64,000 bases of DNA, from assembly GCA_910575445.1 (NCBI GenBank), contig CAJTFW010000008.1, forward strand, positions 150,447-214,446. Reading direction: 5' to 3'. Positions 26,844 through 34,534 of the stretch are shown here, piece after piece. Position 1 is the stretch's first letter, and each line of letters opens with the position of its first letter. The notes under the pieces were generated by a model. It ran no database searches and had not been told where the DNA came from. It saw nothing but the letters and a program-made list of their open reading frames with translations. This stretch comes from Lachnospiraceae bacterium (GTDB lineage Bacteria > Bacillota > Clostridia > Lachnospirales > Lachnospiraceae). The position numbers and the translations under genes were made by a program.

Positions 26844-28808
26844 CTAATCCTTCTTATAATAGCTGCTTTCAAATCCATCCGCGCAAAGTGGCAGCCCATT
26901 TGCCCACTCAGGCGCTTTACACATAAGCTCTATGGCTTCCTCTAGGCTTTGCTTACTTTTATCCGGAATCTCTAAAATCACTTCATCATGAATATGAAAA
27001 TTTATCTGATAGCCAGCCTGATGAAGATTCAGGATAGCATTGGCCAGGCAGTCTCTAGCAACTGCCTGTACTATATTTTCTGTCAATTTGCCGCCATAGG
27101 TTTGTGTAAGCTCCCATCTTTTGCTGCTCTGATTTAGCCCCATAAAATATAAACGCTTATATCCTCTGTCATCCGGAATCAACTGAGGCGCAGTATAAAA
27201 TAATTTGCGGCCACTAGGAAGGATAATCATCATTCGCTTGCTGTCTCTGGTAAAGGATACGCCACAAGGCAGAGAAGATGGCGAACCAGATTCCACACAT
27301 TTTACAGCACCATTTTCTACAGCATACCACAGGTCTACAATTCTTCGATTACTTGCTCTCCAGCGTTGCACAATATCTGGAAGGTCTTCTTCCGAAAGTC
27401 CCATCTGTAAAGCACCCATCTGAATCAGCGCTCCTGAAGCACCCTGATAGCCAAGTGCTAATTCTGCTACTTTCCCCTTTGCTCGAAGGGCATACTCTGG
27501 ATTGCCTTTTCGAATAAGCTCTATAGGAACACCAAACATAGTACTTGCAGATGCCTCATATATTTTCCCATGTGTGTGAAAAACATCTAATCGCCAACTT
27601 TCTTGTGCAAGCCAGGCAATCACACGCGCTTCGATTGCTGAAAAATCAGCCACTGCAAAATGACAGCCCCCTCTAGGTACAAAGGCAGTGCGAATCAACT
27701 GAGAAAGTGTATCAGGAACATTTCCATAAACCAACTGCAAAGCTTCTACTTTTTGCTTTTTTACCAGCTCCCTTGCAGTATCCAAAGATTCCAGATAATT
27801 TCTTGGGAGATTTTGCACTTGTACCAATCGCCCTGCCCAACGTCCAGTTCGATTGGCACCATAAAATTGCACCAGACCTCTGACGCGTCCATCTAAACAC
27901 ATAACAGCTTGCATGGCTTCATACTTTTTTACGGAAGTTTTTGCCATCTCCTGTCTTAGACGTAGCATCGTTTGTACGGCGTCTGAACCAGTTTTTGTTG
28001 ATAACAATTCAGATACTGTTTGTTTATTTAAAGAATCAATCTGTATATTGGCATTATCTTCCACCCATCTTTTTAACTGTGCTATACTGTTTGGGTTATT
28101 AAGTCCTGTAAGTTCTTTTGCTTTACTGGATAGCTCCTCACTTATATGATTTGATATCTGAAGTGCTCCGCCAACCAATTCTTGGTCTATGGCAACGCCT
28201 CCTATATTGATAAGTTGGTCTACTACCCATAAAGCATGTTCACTTGAAGGGAGCGGATGTGTCGAAAGCTTCCGCGCTATCACTCGTTCTGTTACCACAT
28301 CCTGCTGACAATATTCTTTAAATAAATTCCACTTTGCCAAGTCGTGAAAAGGTAAATTTCTGATTCTTCCGCCATTTCGCTTTGTTGGAGTACATGGAGA
28401 GCAAAAATAACGAATAAGGTTCTTCCCTTCAGCCATCTTCTTTTTCTCCTGGGGCAAATTCAGGGCTTCCCCGATTGCTGCAAGACTTCCAGGATATCCA
28501 CAATACAAACCATGCACCATCGTGCAATGCCACTGCTCTAATACTGTCCGAAAGAACTTTGACAAACAGTAATATTCAAAAGCTGCATTGTAAGCGTGTT
28601 TTTCTACTTCTGGATTACTTAGGTCTAGTAGAACCCCTTCTGGTATTATCTCTCCTGAAGCAAGGTCTACTACTTGAACAGCTTCTTCATCATAAGCATA
28701 AGCAAACAATAAAATCTCAAAATCAGAAGACTGTACGTATTTATACAGTCCTGATTTTTTGATATTTACACTGCTATAAGTCTCTAGGTCTATACTTAAG
28801 CTTCTCAA
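26844..28808 (-). CDS. Phage DNA polymerase, family A
   Basis: A 654-residue replicative polymerase. The N-terminus SIDLETYSS is exonuclease motif I (D-x-E), with HAYNAAFEYYCL as motif II. The polymerase part shows VADFSAIEARVIAW (motif A), RAKGKVAELALGYQGA (motif B, with the K-x-x-x-x-x-x-Y-G-like pattern) and IHDEVILEIPD (motif C). The start is a TTG at 28808, eleven bases after GGAGG and overlapping the DUF2815 stop; no ATG fits better. Confidence 0.95.
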   Translation of the reverse strand: MRSLSIDLETYSSVNIKKSGLYKYVQSSDFEILLFAYAYDEEAVQVVDLASGEIIPEGVLLDLSNPEVEKHAYNAAFEYYCLSKFFRTVLEQWHCTMVHGLYCGYPGSLAAIGEALNLPQEKKKMAEGKNLIRYFCSPCTPTKRNGGRIRNLPFHDLAKWNLFKEYCQQDVVTERVIARKLSTHPLPSSEHALWVVDQLINIGGVAIDQELVGGALQISNHISEELSSKAKELTGLNNPNSIAQLKRWVEDNANIQIDSLNKQTVSELLSTKTGSDAVQTMLRLRQEMAKTSVKKYEAMQAVMCLDGRVRGLVQFYGANRTGRWAGRLVQVQNLPRNYLESLDTARELVKKQKVEALQLVYGNVPDTLSQLIRTAFVPRGGCHFAVADFSAIEARVIAWLAQESWRLDVFHTHGKIYEASASTMFGVPIELIRKGNPEYALRAKGKVAELALGYQGASGALIQMGALQMGLSEEDLPDIVQRWRASNRRIVDLWYAVENGAVKCVESGSPSSLPCGVSFTRDSKRMMIILPSGRKLFYTAPQLIPDDRGYKRLYFMGLNQSSKRWELTQTYGGKLTENIVQAVARDCLANAILNLHQAGYQINFHIHDEVILEIPDKSKQSLEEAIELMCKAPEWANGLPLCADGFESSYYKKD

Positions 28809-29494
28809 ATCCCCATCACTCCTCCAGGCATCATGGGTTGGCCTGTAATAGGGTCTATAGAAGGCTGTATCCCTGCTGCAACTGGATAATTAGGTGTTAG
28901 ACTAGGGTTCACAGAAGCCGTATGTCCTTGTGGTGCCTGGAAGTTTGGAACACTAACTGGGCTAACATAAGCATTATTGCCTCCAAAAGCTTCCTCAGCA
29001 GTTACTCTTGAAGTAAGCGCTTCCCCATCTTCCAGCTTTTGCACTGCATTTAATCCGCATCCGATTCCTCTATTTCCTGACTGATTGTAAGCAAAGAAAT
29101 CAATGCTTGCCCGTATATAACATCCTGAGTACATTTCTGCAGGATTTAAAATAGGCTGCACATGAATATCTACAACTGCTGGCTTTTCCCTAGAAGATGC
29201 CCGAAGCACCATATGACCTTTGCACTCCTCTCCAAAAGGTTCTCCATTGGGACGTGCCCCATCTCCATCATAGATAGGATAATTGATAACTGGTGGCATC
29301 GCACCTCCAAAGACTTTTTGAAGTCCCGCCTGCTTGGCTCGTTCCATTTCTGTATAAATAGTATTTAAAGTAGCAGTATCACTTTTGGGAATCAAAAGCG
29401 TAACCTGATATTTGGCGTCTGTACTCCCAGGCATTGCATGAGGTTGAAATAAATGCGCATAACTTGCTCTTACTTTTCCGGTTGTAATACTCAT
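28805..29494 (-). CDS. DUF2815, single-stranded DNA-binding-like replication protein
   Basis: The ATG at 29494 follows AAAGGAGG. The 229-residue protein begins MSITTGKVRASYAHLFQPHA and contains DAKYQVTLLIPKSD and GCGLNAVQKLEDGEALTSRVTAEEAFG, the DUF2815 signature. Its C-terminus is Pro/Gly/Asn-rich, as in SSB proteins. DUF2815 proteins accompany DUF2800 and a family A polymerase in Firmicutes phages and are thought to bind single-stranded DNA (family knowledge plus inference). Confidence 0.9.
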   Translation of the reverse strand: MSITTGKVRASYAHLFQPHAMPGSTDAKYQVTLLIPKSDTATLNTIYTEMERAKQAGLQKVFGGAMPPVINYPIYDGDGARPNGEPFGEECKGHMVLRASSREKPAVVDIHVQPILNPAEMYSGCYIRASIDFFAYNQSGNRGIGCGLNAVQKLEDGEALTSRVTAEEAFGGNNAYVSPVSVPNFQAPQGHTASVNPSLTPNYPVAAGIQPSIDPITGQPMMPGGVMGI

Positions 29495-30717
29495 AAGTTT
29501 TCCTCCTTTAAAAAGGTATTGCATCCCCCAAAAGCTTCTTCTGCTGATACCGCTGCTTGGTATACGGGACGCTTGTCTGATTCAAGTGCCAAGGTTGGTT
29601 TTCCTTTTGGTTTTTGAACATACCTGCTTAGAATCTCTGTATAGTCTTCTTTGCTGATAAGCTTCTCTACTTCTGTTAAAGAAATAGGAATCCTATTATA
29701 TAATACCGCTTCCTTATAGCCGGCTTCTTGAAGCTTTGTAAAGGCAGTATCTATATCAATAATTGTACGATTGCTTCGTCCTTCCACAAGCTTCCAACCT
29801 GGGACTGCTTCACCTCTGAGTAGTGTATCCAGCGCATAGCGTTCCAGCTTTTTCACCCAGGAAGCAAGCTGTTGTGCTCTTTCAAGAATCTGTCCTACCT
29901 CCTCATTGCTAATTAGTGGTGGTACTGGATAGAGTACCTTTTCGCTATCTTTATCGGTAGTTGTGCAATTTTCTAATGATATATTTTCTTCCATCCGATG
30001 CCGACAAGTCGCTGCTGCTTTACAAAACGTACACCATTTTCCCTGGTTAAACTCTCCTTTTCCTTCCCACGCCAAATCCGCCCGTTCCTTTACAAGCTTT
30101 TCCCATTCCTGTAAAGCAGCTATGGTTGTACTCCATTTAGAAAAGTTATGTAGTCTTGGCTGGATAACATGAAGTGTCACTTTCTGAATCGGATAAATCA
30201 TAGAGTAAGCCGCGATAGCTCCTGCAGCATAAAGAGAGAGCTGCGGATTTCTTTCTGCAGATACTGGAACACCTGTCCCATACTTAAAATCAATCACATG
30301 TATCTCATTGCCATAGAGAATAATGCAATCTGCAGTACCAAAGCCATCTCTTGCAATATGTCCATAGGTCACTCTTTTTTCTACCGCAACAGATGGCGCG
30401 CTTGGGTAGCTATAGGCAATTTCTTTGATATAATCCACATACTCATCTGTAAAGCGAAGCATTTCTGGCTTATATAATTCATGCTTTTTTAACTTATTAA
30501 GTCTGGTATTAAATGTCCTATCTGTCATTCCTGGCTCTACGAATATCTTCCGAAGCTTCAGTTCACATATTTCATGTGCTAGTGTTCCTTCTTCTGCATA
30601 GACTGAGGTGCTTTCTGGAAATTGCTCCTCTAGGCGTACAGACGGTGGACAACAAATCCACCGTTCAGACGCGCTTGCTGAAAGTAGAGCATGTGCTCTG
30701 TCTTTGCTTGTTATCAT
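29491..30717 (-). CDS. DUF2800, Cas4/RecB-like nuclease
   Basis: A 408-residue PD-(D/E)XK protein: HALLSASASERWICCPPSVRLE at the start, EEGTLAHEICELKLR, then GFGTADCIILYGNEIHVIDFKYGTG (catalytic D and D-x-K) and SLYAAGAIA (motif IV, Q-L-x-x-Y). KWCTFCKAAATCRH holds the cysteines that bind an iron-sulphur cluster in Cas4-like proteins. It probably acts in phage recombination or replication together with DUF2815. Confidence 0.92.
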   Translation of the reverse strand: MITSKDRAHALLSASASERWICCPPSVRLEEQFPESTSVYAEEGTLAHEICELKLRKIFVEPGMTDRTFNTRLNKLKKHELYKPEMLRFTDEYVDYIKEIAYSYPSAPSVAVEKRVTYGHIARDGFGTADCIILYGNEIHVIDFKYGTGVPVSAERNPQLSLYAAGAIAAYSMIYPIQKVTLHVIQPRLHNFSKWSTTIAALQEWEKLVKERADLAWEGKGEFNQGKWCTFCKAAATCRHRMEENISLENCTTTDKDSEKVLYPVPPLISNEEVGQILERAQQLASWVKKLERYALDTLLRGEAVPGWKLVEGRSNRTIIDIDTAFTKLQEAGYKEAVLYNRIPISLTEVEKLISKEDYTEILSRYVQKPKGKPTLALESDKRPVYQAAVSAEEAFGGCNTFLKEENL

Positions 30718-31151
30718 CAGATAGCTGCACCTGCCTCTCTTAAGCGTAACACCAATTCAGGATAACGTTCCTTGGGTACCTGTACCAAACTGGATACTCC
30801 AAACTGAGCTAGAATATTAATTAGGTCAGCTGAGCGTCCCTGGTCACTTAGTCCTGTCATAGCAACTGCAATCTGGTCCTGTGTATATTCCTGGGGAACA
30901 ACAGATGTTGGTACTTGTGTGGGTACTTGCGCTGTTGGTATAGTAGGGTTGGTAGGTACTACTGGAACAGACGCACTAGGTGTCGCTGGTTGAATAGTAG
31001 CTCCTGGAATAGGTGAAGGTGTCACTGGTGCTGCTCCTGTAGATATTCCTGAGACGGTATTTGTCGTTATAGAGGCTTTCCCTAAAGCCAAACTATTAAT
31101 TGCATCTGCTAATTTCTCCAAACCTGGTACATAAATTGTTATCTCTATCAT
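30717..31151 (-). CDS. Phage protein with Pro/Thr/Val-rich linker (144 aa)
   Basis: I choose the ATG at 31151 (MIEITIYVPGLEKLADAINS) because AAGGAGG lies nine bases upstream; the longer frame runs into another gene. Residues 1-30 form a strand and helix, about 35-85 a low-complexity Pro/Ala/Thr/Val linker, and the end (AVAMTGLSDQGRSADLINILAQFGVSSLVQVPKERYPELVLRLREAGAAI) a folded helical domain. Similar two-domain proteins precede DUF2800 in related phages. Function unknown. Confidence 0.8.
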   Translation of the reverse strand: MIEITIYVPGLEKLADAINSLALGKASITTNTVSGISTGAAPVTPSPIPGATIQPATPSASVPVVPTNPTIPTAQVPTQVPTSVVPQEYTQDQIAVAMTGLSDQGRSADLINILAQFGVSSLVQVPKERYPELVLRLREAGAAI

Positions 31152-31254
31152 CAATCTTTTCCTCCTTATTATCAGCGCTGTCATCTTTGCAGTCGCAAGT
31201 TTCTCCTAGATCCAAATTTGCTCCACAACAGGGGCATGTCCAAAATTGAGCCAT
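31096..31254 (-). CDS. Small zinc-ribbon-like phage protein (52 aa)
   Basis: ATG at 31254 opens MAQFWTCPCCGANLDLGETC followed by DCKDD, a clear Cys-x2-Cys ... Cys-x-Cys zinc-ribbon pattern. The remainder is acidic and charged. It overlaps the start of the next gene by 56 bases in another frame and also carries that gene's ribosome binding site. The first 25 residues look well constrained; function is unknown. Confidence 0.75.
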   Translation of the reverse strand: MAQFWTCPCCGANLDLGETCDCKDDSADNKEEKIDDRDNNLCTRFGEISRCN

Positions 31255-31256
31255 TA

Positions 31257-31418
31257 TCAATCTCCTTCCCCTAATTCCAGCTCTATATCACACACCGTCC
31301 CATCACAAACAACAACCCTTGGACAGCCAAAGAATGTTATCATTGTGTCCAGAGCAATCACAGATAAATGGTTGTAGTAACTTTTCCAAGCTGGAGAGAA
31401 TCTTTTTTTTGTTAAAAT
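31257..31418 (-). CDS. Small early phage protein, start uncertain
   Basis: An open frame reads TKKRFSPAWKSYYNHLSVIA LDTMITFFG and continues CPRVVVCDGTVCDIELELGEGD to a stop at 31257. The amino acid pattern looks like coding sequence. The only ATG (31343) would cut it to 28 residues; GTG at 31361 is possible; the frame stays open to an ATT at 31418 that has an AGAGG site upstream. A run of eight A near the N-terminus could also hide a frameshift from a normal start. Confidence 0.55.
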   Translation of the reverse strand: MLTKKRFSPAWKSYYNHLSVIALDTMITFFGCPRVVVCDGTVCDIELELGEGD

Positions 31419-31456
31419 GCTTTCTTACCTCTCTTTCTCCAAGTTTCACGCGTGAT

Positions 31457-31529
31457 AGGTTCCTACGGGAATCGGACCCGTGACCTCCTGGTCATATGCC
31501 AGGTGCTCTGCCAACTGAGCTAAGGAATC
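31457..31529 (-). tRNA. Phage-borne tRNA-like gene, anticodon position reads TAT (Ile?)
   Basis: A full cloverleaf can be drawn: a 7-bp acceptor with one A-C mismatch, D arm GCTC-AGTTGGCA-GAGC, anticodon arm CCTGG-CATATGA-CCAGG, variable loop AGGTC and T arm ACGGG-TCCGATT-CCCGT. By position the anticodon is TAT. Oddities are A instead of T at position 33, the mismatch at 2:71 and no encoded CCA. It is either a diverged phage tRNA or a decaying copy. Confidence 0.7.
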
Positions 31530-31542
31530 CAGAATTATAAAG

Positions 31543-31725
31543 ATTGTCTATTGCCGGCGCCCTGTGGAACTTCAGGAAGACCCAACCCTATCAGATTTCG
31601 CACTAAAATCTGCAAACTTGTTATCCAACAAAGAATTTTTAAAGCGTCGTTTCCTTTAAACCGCTTCCTTCATTTTCTCATTAAAAACCAGGCGAAAACT
31701 TGTTATTTGACATACAATAGACAAT
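31543..31725. repeat. 11-bp inverted repeats around a gene-free phage stretch
   Basis: ATTGTCTATTG at 31543-31553 and its exact reverse complement at 31715-31725 flank about 160 bases with no convincing ORF. The whole stretch 31530-31822 lies between the two tRNA-like elements. It also contains CAGATTT/AAATCTG arms near 31600. It may be a structured part of the early transcript. Confidence 0.5.
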
Positions 31726-31786
31726 ATTTATCTTCCCTCACTCTGCATTTTCACGGGGTTGTGACCGTCCTTGCCTGCATTATGGA

Positions 31787-31804
31787 AGGGTGTTATAACA
31801 CCCT
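31787..31804. repeat. Perfect 18-bp palindrome
   Basis: AGGGTGTTATAACACCCT is its own reverse complement. It lies 19 bases from the second tRNA-like element in non-coding DNA. A loop-less perfect palindrome is more typical of a dimeric protein's binding site than of a terminator; no T-run follows on either strand beyond a short one on the plus strand. Confidence 0.7.
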
Positions 31805-31822
31805 ACGCATCTGATTTTTTAT

Positions 31823-31905
31823 GGCACGGACCGGAATCGAACCGGTATATTTGCTGAGAATATTGTTCTTGGAAACTATGATGTCCTCCATGGACTTCCC
31901 GTGCC
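31823..31905 (-). tRNA. tRNA-like element, anticodon not assignable
   Basis: The ends form a perfect 7-bp acceptor (GGCACGG/CCGTGCC) and a canonical T arm ACCGG-TTCGATT-CCGGT. The interior of about 50 bases does not fold as normal D and anticodon arms: GTCC/GGAC makes a short stem with a five-base loop, and AGAA/TTCT could be a variable arm. It could be a degenerate or unusual phage tRNA or a tRNA mimic. TTCCAAG in the middle would read CCA (Trp) if it were the loop, but the stem pairing is poor. Confidence 0.55.
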
Positions 31906-31923
31906 CCACCTCCGGCATCCAGA

Positions 31924-32103
31924 TTAAATGCTCTTTTTCCGCGGTCTTTCTCCCATTGGTTCTACATCCTTCTTAAAAAACATCTTCTTACCATTCCACA
32001 TCGTTGCTTGGATTTTTCCTGCTTTTTCCAATCTCCATAATGTTGTGCGGCTAAGTCCGGTCATCTCCATAGCCTTATTCACTGGTACTAATGCTTCCAT
32101 CAT
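31924..32103 (-). CDS. Helix-turn-helix protein, excisionase-like (59 aa)
   Basis: ATG at 32103 follows AGGAG. The 59-residue product reads VNKAMEMTGLSRTTLWRLEK then AGKIQATMWNGKKMFFKKDVEPM and a basic end. This is a MerR/excisionase-type helix-turn-helix with a small wing. Proteins of this size serve as phage excisionases or early regulators. It is in the early leftward operon, not beside the integrase, so regulator is as likely as excisionase. Confidence 0.75.
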   Translation of the reverse strand: MMEALVPVNKAMEMTGLSRTTLWRLEKAGKIQATMWNGKKMFFKKDVEPMGERPRKKSI

Positions 32104-32269
32104 CTATGTATCACTCCTTTCTTAGTAACAGACTTTCGCCTATTTTAGTGTAACTACCAATGTGTTCTCGACAGTATACATACGTTTTATATTTCTTTCT
32201 AACAAGTCATTATTATCCCAATGTCATTTACTTAAGCCCTCCCTTCGTTAAGTTAAGGCTTTTCCCTCT

Positions 32270-32491
32270 CTAAAATTTCTGTTGCAATTCCTTATATACT
32301 CTCTGTCTGTCTGTGTTCATGAAATGTACCGTCATGTGGTTAATCTCCATGAACTCTGATTGCGTTAAAACTTCAAGCTGCCTTGCCATCTGTGCCTTTC
32401 CATAGGTCTGATACAGCAGCTCTGTGGAGAAGGAACGCTGTGCATATAGGGCTTCACGCTTCAACTGCTCTAAAATTTGGTTTTCGTTCAT
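32270..32491 (-). CDS. Small early phage protein (73 aa)
   Basis: A 73-residue mostly helical protein (MNENQILEQLKREALYAQRS at the start, QRVYKELQQKF at the end) with an AGGAGG site seven bases before the ATG. It is the second gene after the early leftward promoter. No family recognised. The 166 bases downstream to 32104 have no gene that I can support. Confidence 0.75.
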   Translation of the reverse strand: MNENQILEQLKREALYAQRSFSTELLYQTYGKAQMARQLEVLTQSEFMEINHMTVHFMNTDRQRVYKELQQKF

Positions 32492-32500
32492 GGTGACCTC

Positions 32501-32659
32501 CTACTGCTGTAATTGAAGTGTCTGCATTGGTGGCTTTCGGGGTTGCTCTGCTACTTCTTGCGCCACCTTCACACTTTTAGCAATCAAAATAACAATATCT
32601 TTGTTCTTTTCGGAAAGCTCGCTGAAAATAGCTTGCATATCTGTATTTCTACTTGCCAT
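32501..32659 (-). CDS. First early-operon phage protein (52 aa)
   Basis: ATG at 32659 with GGAG upstream gives MASRNTDMQAIFSELSEKNK DIVILIAKSVKVAQEVAEQP and a Gln-rich end. It is a small helical protein, the first gene downstream of the leftward promoter at 32706-32734, and ten bases before the next gene. Similar short proteins that begin this way are frequent in Lachnospiraceae prophages; the function is unknown. Confidence 0.75.
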   Translation of the reverse strand: MASRNTDMQAIFSELSEKNKDIVILIAKSVKVAQEVAEQPRKPPMQTLQLQQ

Positions 32660-32702
32660 TGATAAATTCTCCTTTCTATTTATCTGTTATTGATTTTATA
32701 AG

Positions 32703-32734
32703 TTGATAATATATCAATAATTGATTTTTGTCAA
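32703..32734 (-). promoter_or_regulatory. Leftward early promoter with overlapping operator
   Basis: On the minus strand TTGACA (32729-32734) and TATTAT (32706-32711) are 17 bases apart. The inverted repeat TTGATAATATATCAA (32703-32717) covers the -10 box, and ATCAATAATTGAT lies within the spacer. This is the expected arrangement for a repressed lytic promoter; the XRE protein coded at 32801 is the obvious candidate repressor. Confidence 0.8.
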
Positions 32735-32753
32735 CCCTATTTTGATATTATTC

Positions 32754-32782
32754 TTGACTTTTTTATCATTTATTGATATTAT
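32754..32782 (+). promoter_or_regulatory. Promoter of the XRE repressor gene
   Basis: TTGACT (32754-32759) and TATTAT (32777-32782) are 17 bases apart. TTGATATTATT half-sites overlap the region between and around both promoters, so the repressor probably also controls itself. Confidence 0.75.
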
Positions 32783-32800
32783 TACCTTGGAGGTGATGCT

Positions 32801-33166
32801 GTGAATACTCGTATTCGTGAATTAAGGAAGACGCTAAACCTAAATCAAAAAGACTTTGCTCAAAAAATAGGTTTAAAGCAAAATGCTATAAGTTATATGG
32901 AGAAAAGCGGAGCTACAGTCACAGAACAAAATATCAAAACCATCTGTTCTCAATTTAGTGTCAACGAAAACTGGCTGCGCACTGGTTCTGGTAAAATGTT
33001 TCTTGAAAACGAAAAAAAGCAAAGGGAATTTTTTGATATATTCGATGAGCTTTCTCCCGCACTTCAAGATTACTTAATTAAAACCGCTAAGGAATTGTTA
33101 GATACACAAGAAAAGCTATTAAACCCAAATCCCGAAAGACCTAACTCACACAATTCTGAAAAATGA
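32801..33166 (+). CDS. XRE-family repressor-like regulator (121 aa)
   Basis: GTG start at 32801 follows TTGGAGGTGATGCT. Residues 1-60 are a classical XRE helix-turn-helix (RIRELRKTLNLNQKDFAQKIGLKQNAISYMEKSGATVTEQNIKTIC), then NENWLRTGSGKMF, typical of Cro/CI-type phage regulators. A helical dimerisation tail ends with a Pro/Asn-rich part. It has no peptidase domain. It faces the early leftward operon across a shared operator region and is followed by a terminator. Confidence 0.85.
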   Translation: MNTRIRELRKTLNLNQKDFAQKIGLKQNAISYMEKSGATVTEQNIKTICSQFSVNENWLRTGSGKMFLENEKKQREFFDIFDELSPALQDYLIKTAKELLDTQEKLLNPNPERPNSHNSEK

Positions 33167-33196
33167 TGCAGGTACATCACCGTACCTGCATTTTTT
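33167..33196 (+). terminator. Intrinsic terminator after the XRE gene
   Basis: TGCAGGTAC and GTACCTGCA pair around a six-base loop and are followed by six T. The stem begins at the XRE stop codon. The next 155 bases, to 33351, show no gene that I can support. Confidence 0.92.
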
Positions 33197-33351
33197 CATA
33201 ATATCCGCTTTTCAAGGCAAAATCCCCACTTTCCACGAAATAATCCCCCTACAGGCACCACGGAAAATAGTGATTTTAAGAAATATTTCTGTAAATGGAT
33301 ATTTCCGAATTTGAAAAATGCAAAATTCTGCCATAACAGATTTTCCTTAAC

Positions 33352-33516
33352 TTAACGGCTCACGAACCTAACTAAATGACATTGATTATTATCCTTGGCT
33401 TTATCCAAGAAATATCCTGCTGGATGCTCTGTAGAAAACTTCATGCTAAATATTGTCATTTCAACTCGCACCATTGTTGTTACATGCACCAGGTTTAAAA
33501 TATCTACAAATTCCAT
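33352..33516 (-). CDS. Small phage protein between the two regulators (54 aa)
   Basis: ATG at 33516 has a very strong AAGGAGGTGAG site. The protein reads MEFVDILNLVHVTTMVRVEM then TIFSMKFSTEHPAGYFLDKAKDNNQCHLVRFVSR. It lies downstream of the small HTH gene on the minus strand, with which it may be co-transcribed. No family recognised; the strong start signal is the main evidence. Confidence 0.65.
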   Translation of the reverse strand: MEFVDILNLVHVTTMVRVEMTIFSMKFSTEHPAGYFLDKAKDNNQCHLVRFVSR

Positions 33517-33562
33517 ACTCGTCTCACCTCCTTTCTCTTATATAAATCGGTATCTTAAAAAG

Positions 33563-33763
33563 TTACTCCTTAGCAAAAAAAATTGCTAAAGGATTATCAA
33601 TATGTAATTCATCAATCATTATCTGAATCTCATCACTCTCAAACACTCCATTTTTCATTTTCTCATAAAATGTTTTAGGAGTAATCCCAATTTTTGCAGC
33701 TATATCTGATTGAGAAAAACCATTCTTAACAATAATTCCTTTCAGCTCATTAGTTTTTATCAA
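33563..33763 (-). CDS. Small helix-turn-helix regulator, Cro/anti-repressor-like (66 aa)
   Basis: A 66-residue protein whose first 50 residues form a helix-turn-helix (ELKGIIVKNGFSQSDIAAKIGITPKTFYEKMKNGVF). It is divergent from the LexA-like repressor gene across a 137-bp operator region, as Cro is from CI. The likely role is the lytic-side regulator of the second immunity circuit. Confidence 0.8.
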   Translation of the reverse strand: MIKTNELKGIIVKNGFSQSDIAAKIGITPKTFYEKMKNGVFESDEIQIMIDELHIDNPLAIFFAKE

Positions 33764-33782
33764 ATTATACCACTCTCCTTTC

Positions 33783-33831
33783 GTAACTTTTAAAGTTACT
33801 ATTATTTTATCACATTTTTGTAACTTGTCAA
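33783..33831 (-). promoter_or_regulatory. Promoter and GTAAC-type operator of the Cro-like gene
   Basis: Minus-strand TTGACA (33826-33831) and TAAAAT (33804-33809) are 16 bases apart. Near the start point is GTAACTTTTAAAGTTAC (33783-33799), an inverted repeat. Another GTAAC half-site is at 33820-33824 and a GTTAC at 33875-33879, so the operator has several sites between the divergent promoters. Confidence 0.75.
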
Positions 33832-33842
33832 GATATTTTTTA

Positions 33843-33871
33843 TTGATTTTATAACATTTTTGTGCTATTAT
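33843..33871 (+). promoter_or_regulatory. Promoter of the LexA-like repressor gene
   Basis: TTGATT (33843-33848) and TATTAT (33866-33871) are 17 bases apart, and AGTTAC follows at the expected start point. AGGAGG precedes the ATG at 33901. Confidence 0.7.
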
Positions 33872-33900
33872 TAAGTTACCAACACACAGGAGGAACTGAA

Positions 33901-34515
33901 ATGACCATTGGAGAACGTATTAAAAATATCAGAGATAAGTTAGGTATGAGTCAAGTAGACTTTGCTGATAGAATAAACGTCTCAAAACAAACTCTTTATA
34001 AATACGAAAATAACATAATTACAAATATTCCTTCTGACAAAATTGAATCTATAGCTTACATTGGAAATGTATCACCTGCATATATCATGGGTTGGGACCA
34101 TGACCTCCCTAAAAAGAAAAAAGGCATTGTTATCCCCGTTCTTGGTCGTGTAGCTGCTGGTATTCCCATCGAAGCGATAGAAGAAATCATTGACACCGAA
34201 GAAATAACAGAAGAAATGGCTGCCACAGGTACTCATTTTGGATTAAAGATTCATGGAGACTCTATGGAGCCTCGTATCTGTGAAGGTGATGTTGTCATTG
34301 TACGCCAGCAAGACGACGCTGAATCAGGAGACATTGTTATTGCAACTGTCAACGGAGCAGATGCCACTTGTAAACGTCTCCGTAAATACAGAGACGGAAT
34401 TGAGCTTATCTCAAATAATCCAGCCTATAAGCCTATGTTCTACTCCAATGAGGAAATAGAACAGAAACCAGTACGTATTATTGGAAAGGTTGTGGAGCTA
34501 CGAGGGAAGTTCTAA
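33901..34515 (+). CDS. CI/LexA-like phage repressor with S24 autopeptidase domain
   Basis: ATG at 33901 follows AGGAGGAACTGAA, so the frame's earlier ATG is not used. The 204-residue protein has an XRE helix-turn-helix at residues 5-60 (RIKNIRDKLGMSQVDFADRINVSKQTLYKYE), a cleavage region with AAGIPIEA, and a peptidase S24 domain with the catalytic Ser in HGDSMEPRICEGD and Lys in ATCKRLRKY. Such repressors keep lysogeny and self-cleave on RecA activation. It is probably the master repressor; GTAAC-type sites are its likely operators. Confidence 0.95.
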   Translation: MTIGERIKNIRDKLGMSQVDFADRINVSKQTLYKYENNIITNIPSDKIESIAYIGNVSPAYIMGWDHDLPKKKKGIVIPVLGRVAAGIPIEAIEEIIDTEEITEEMAATGTHFGLKIHGDSMEPRICEGDVVIVRQQDDAESGDIVIATVNGADATCKRLRKYRDGIELISNNPAYKPMFYSNEEIEQKPVRIIGKVVELRGKF

Positions 34516-34534
34516 AATACACAGGGAGACTTTC

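Noticed and set aside
31551..31814. 87-aa plus-strand frame between the tRNA-like elements
   Set aside because: No start signal, no domain pattern and opposite to the early operon; the region looks like structured non-coding DNA.
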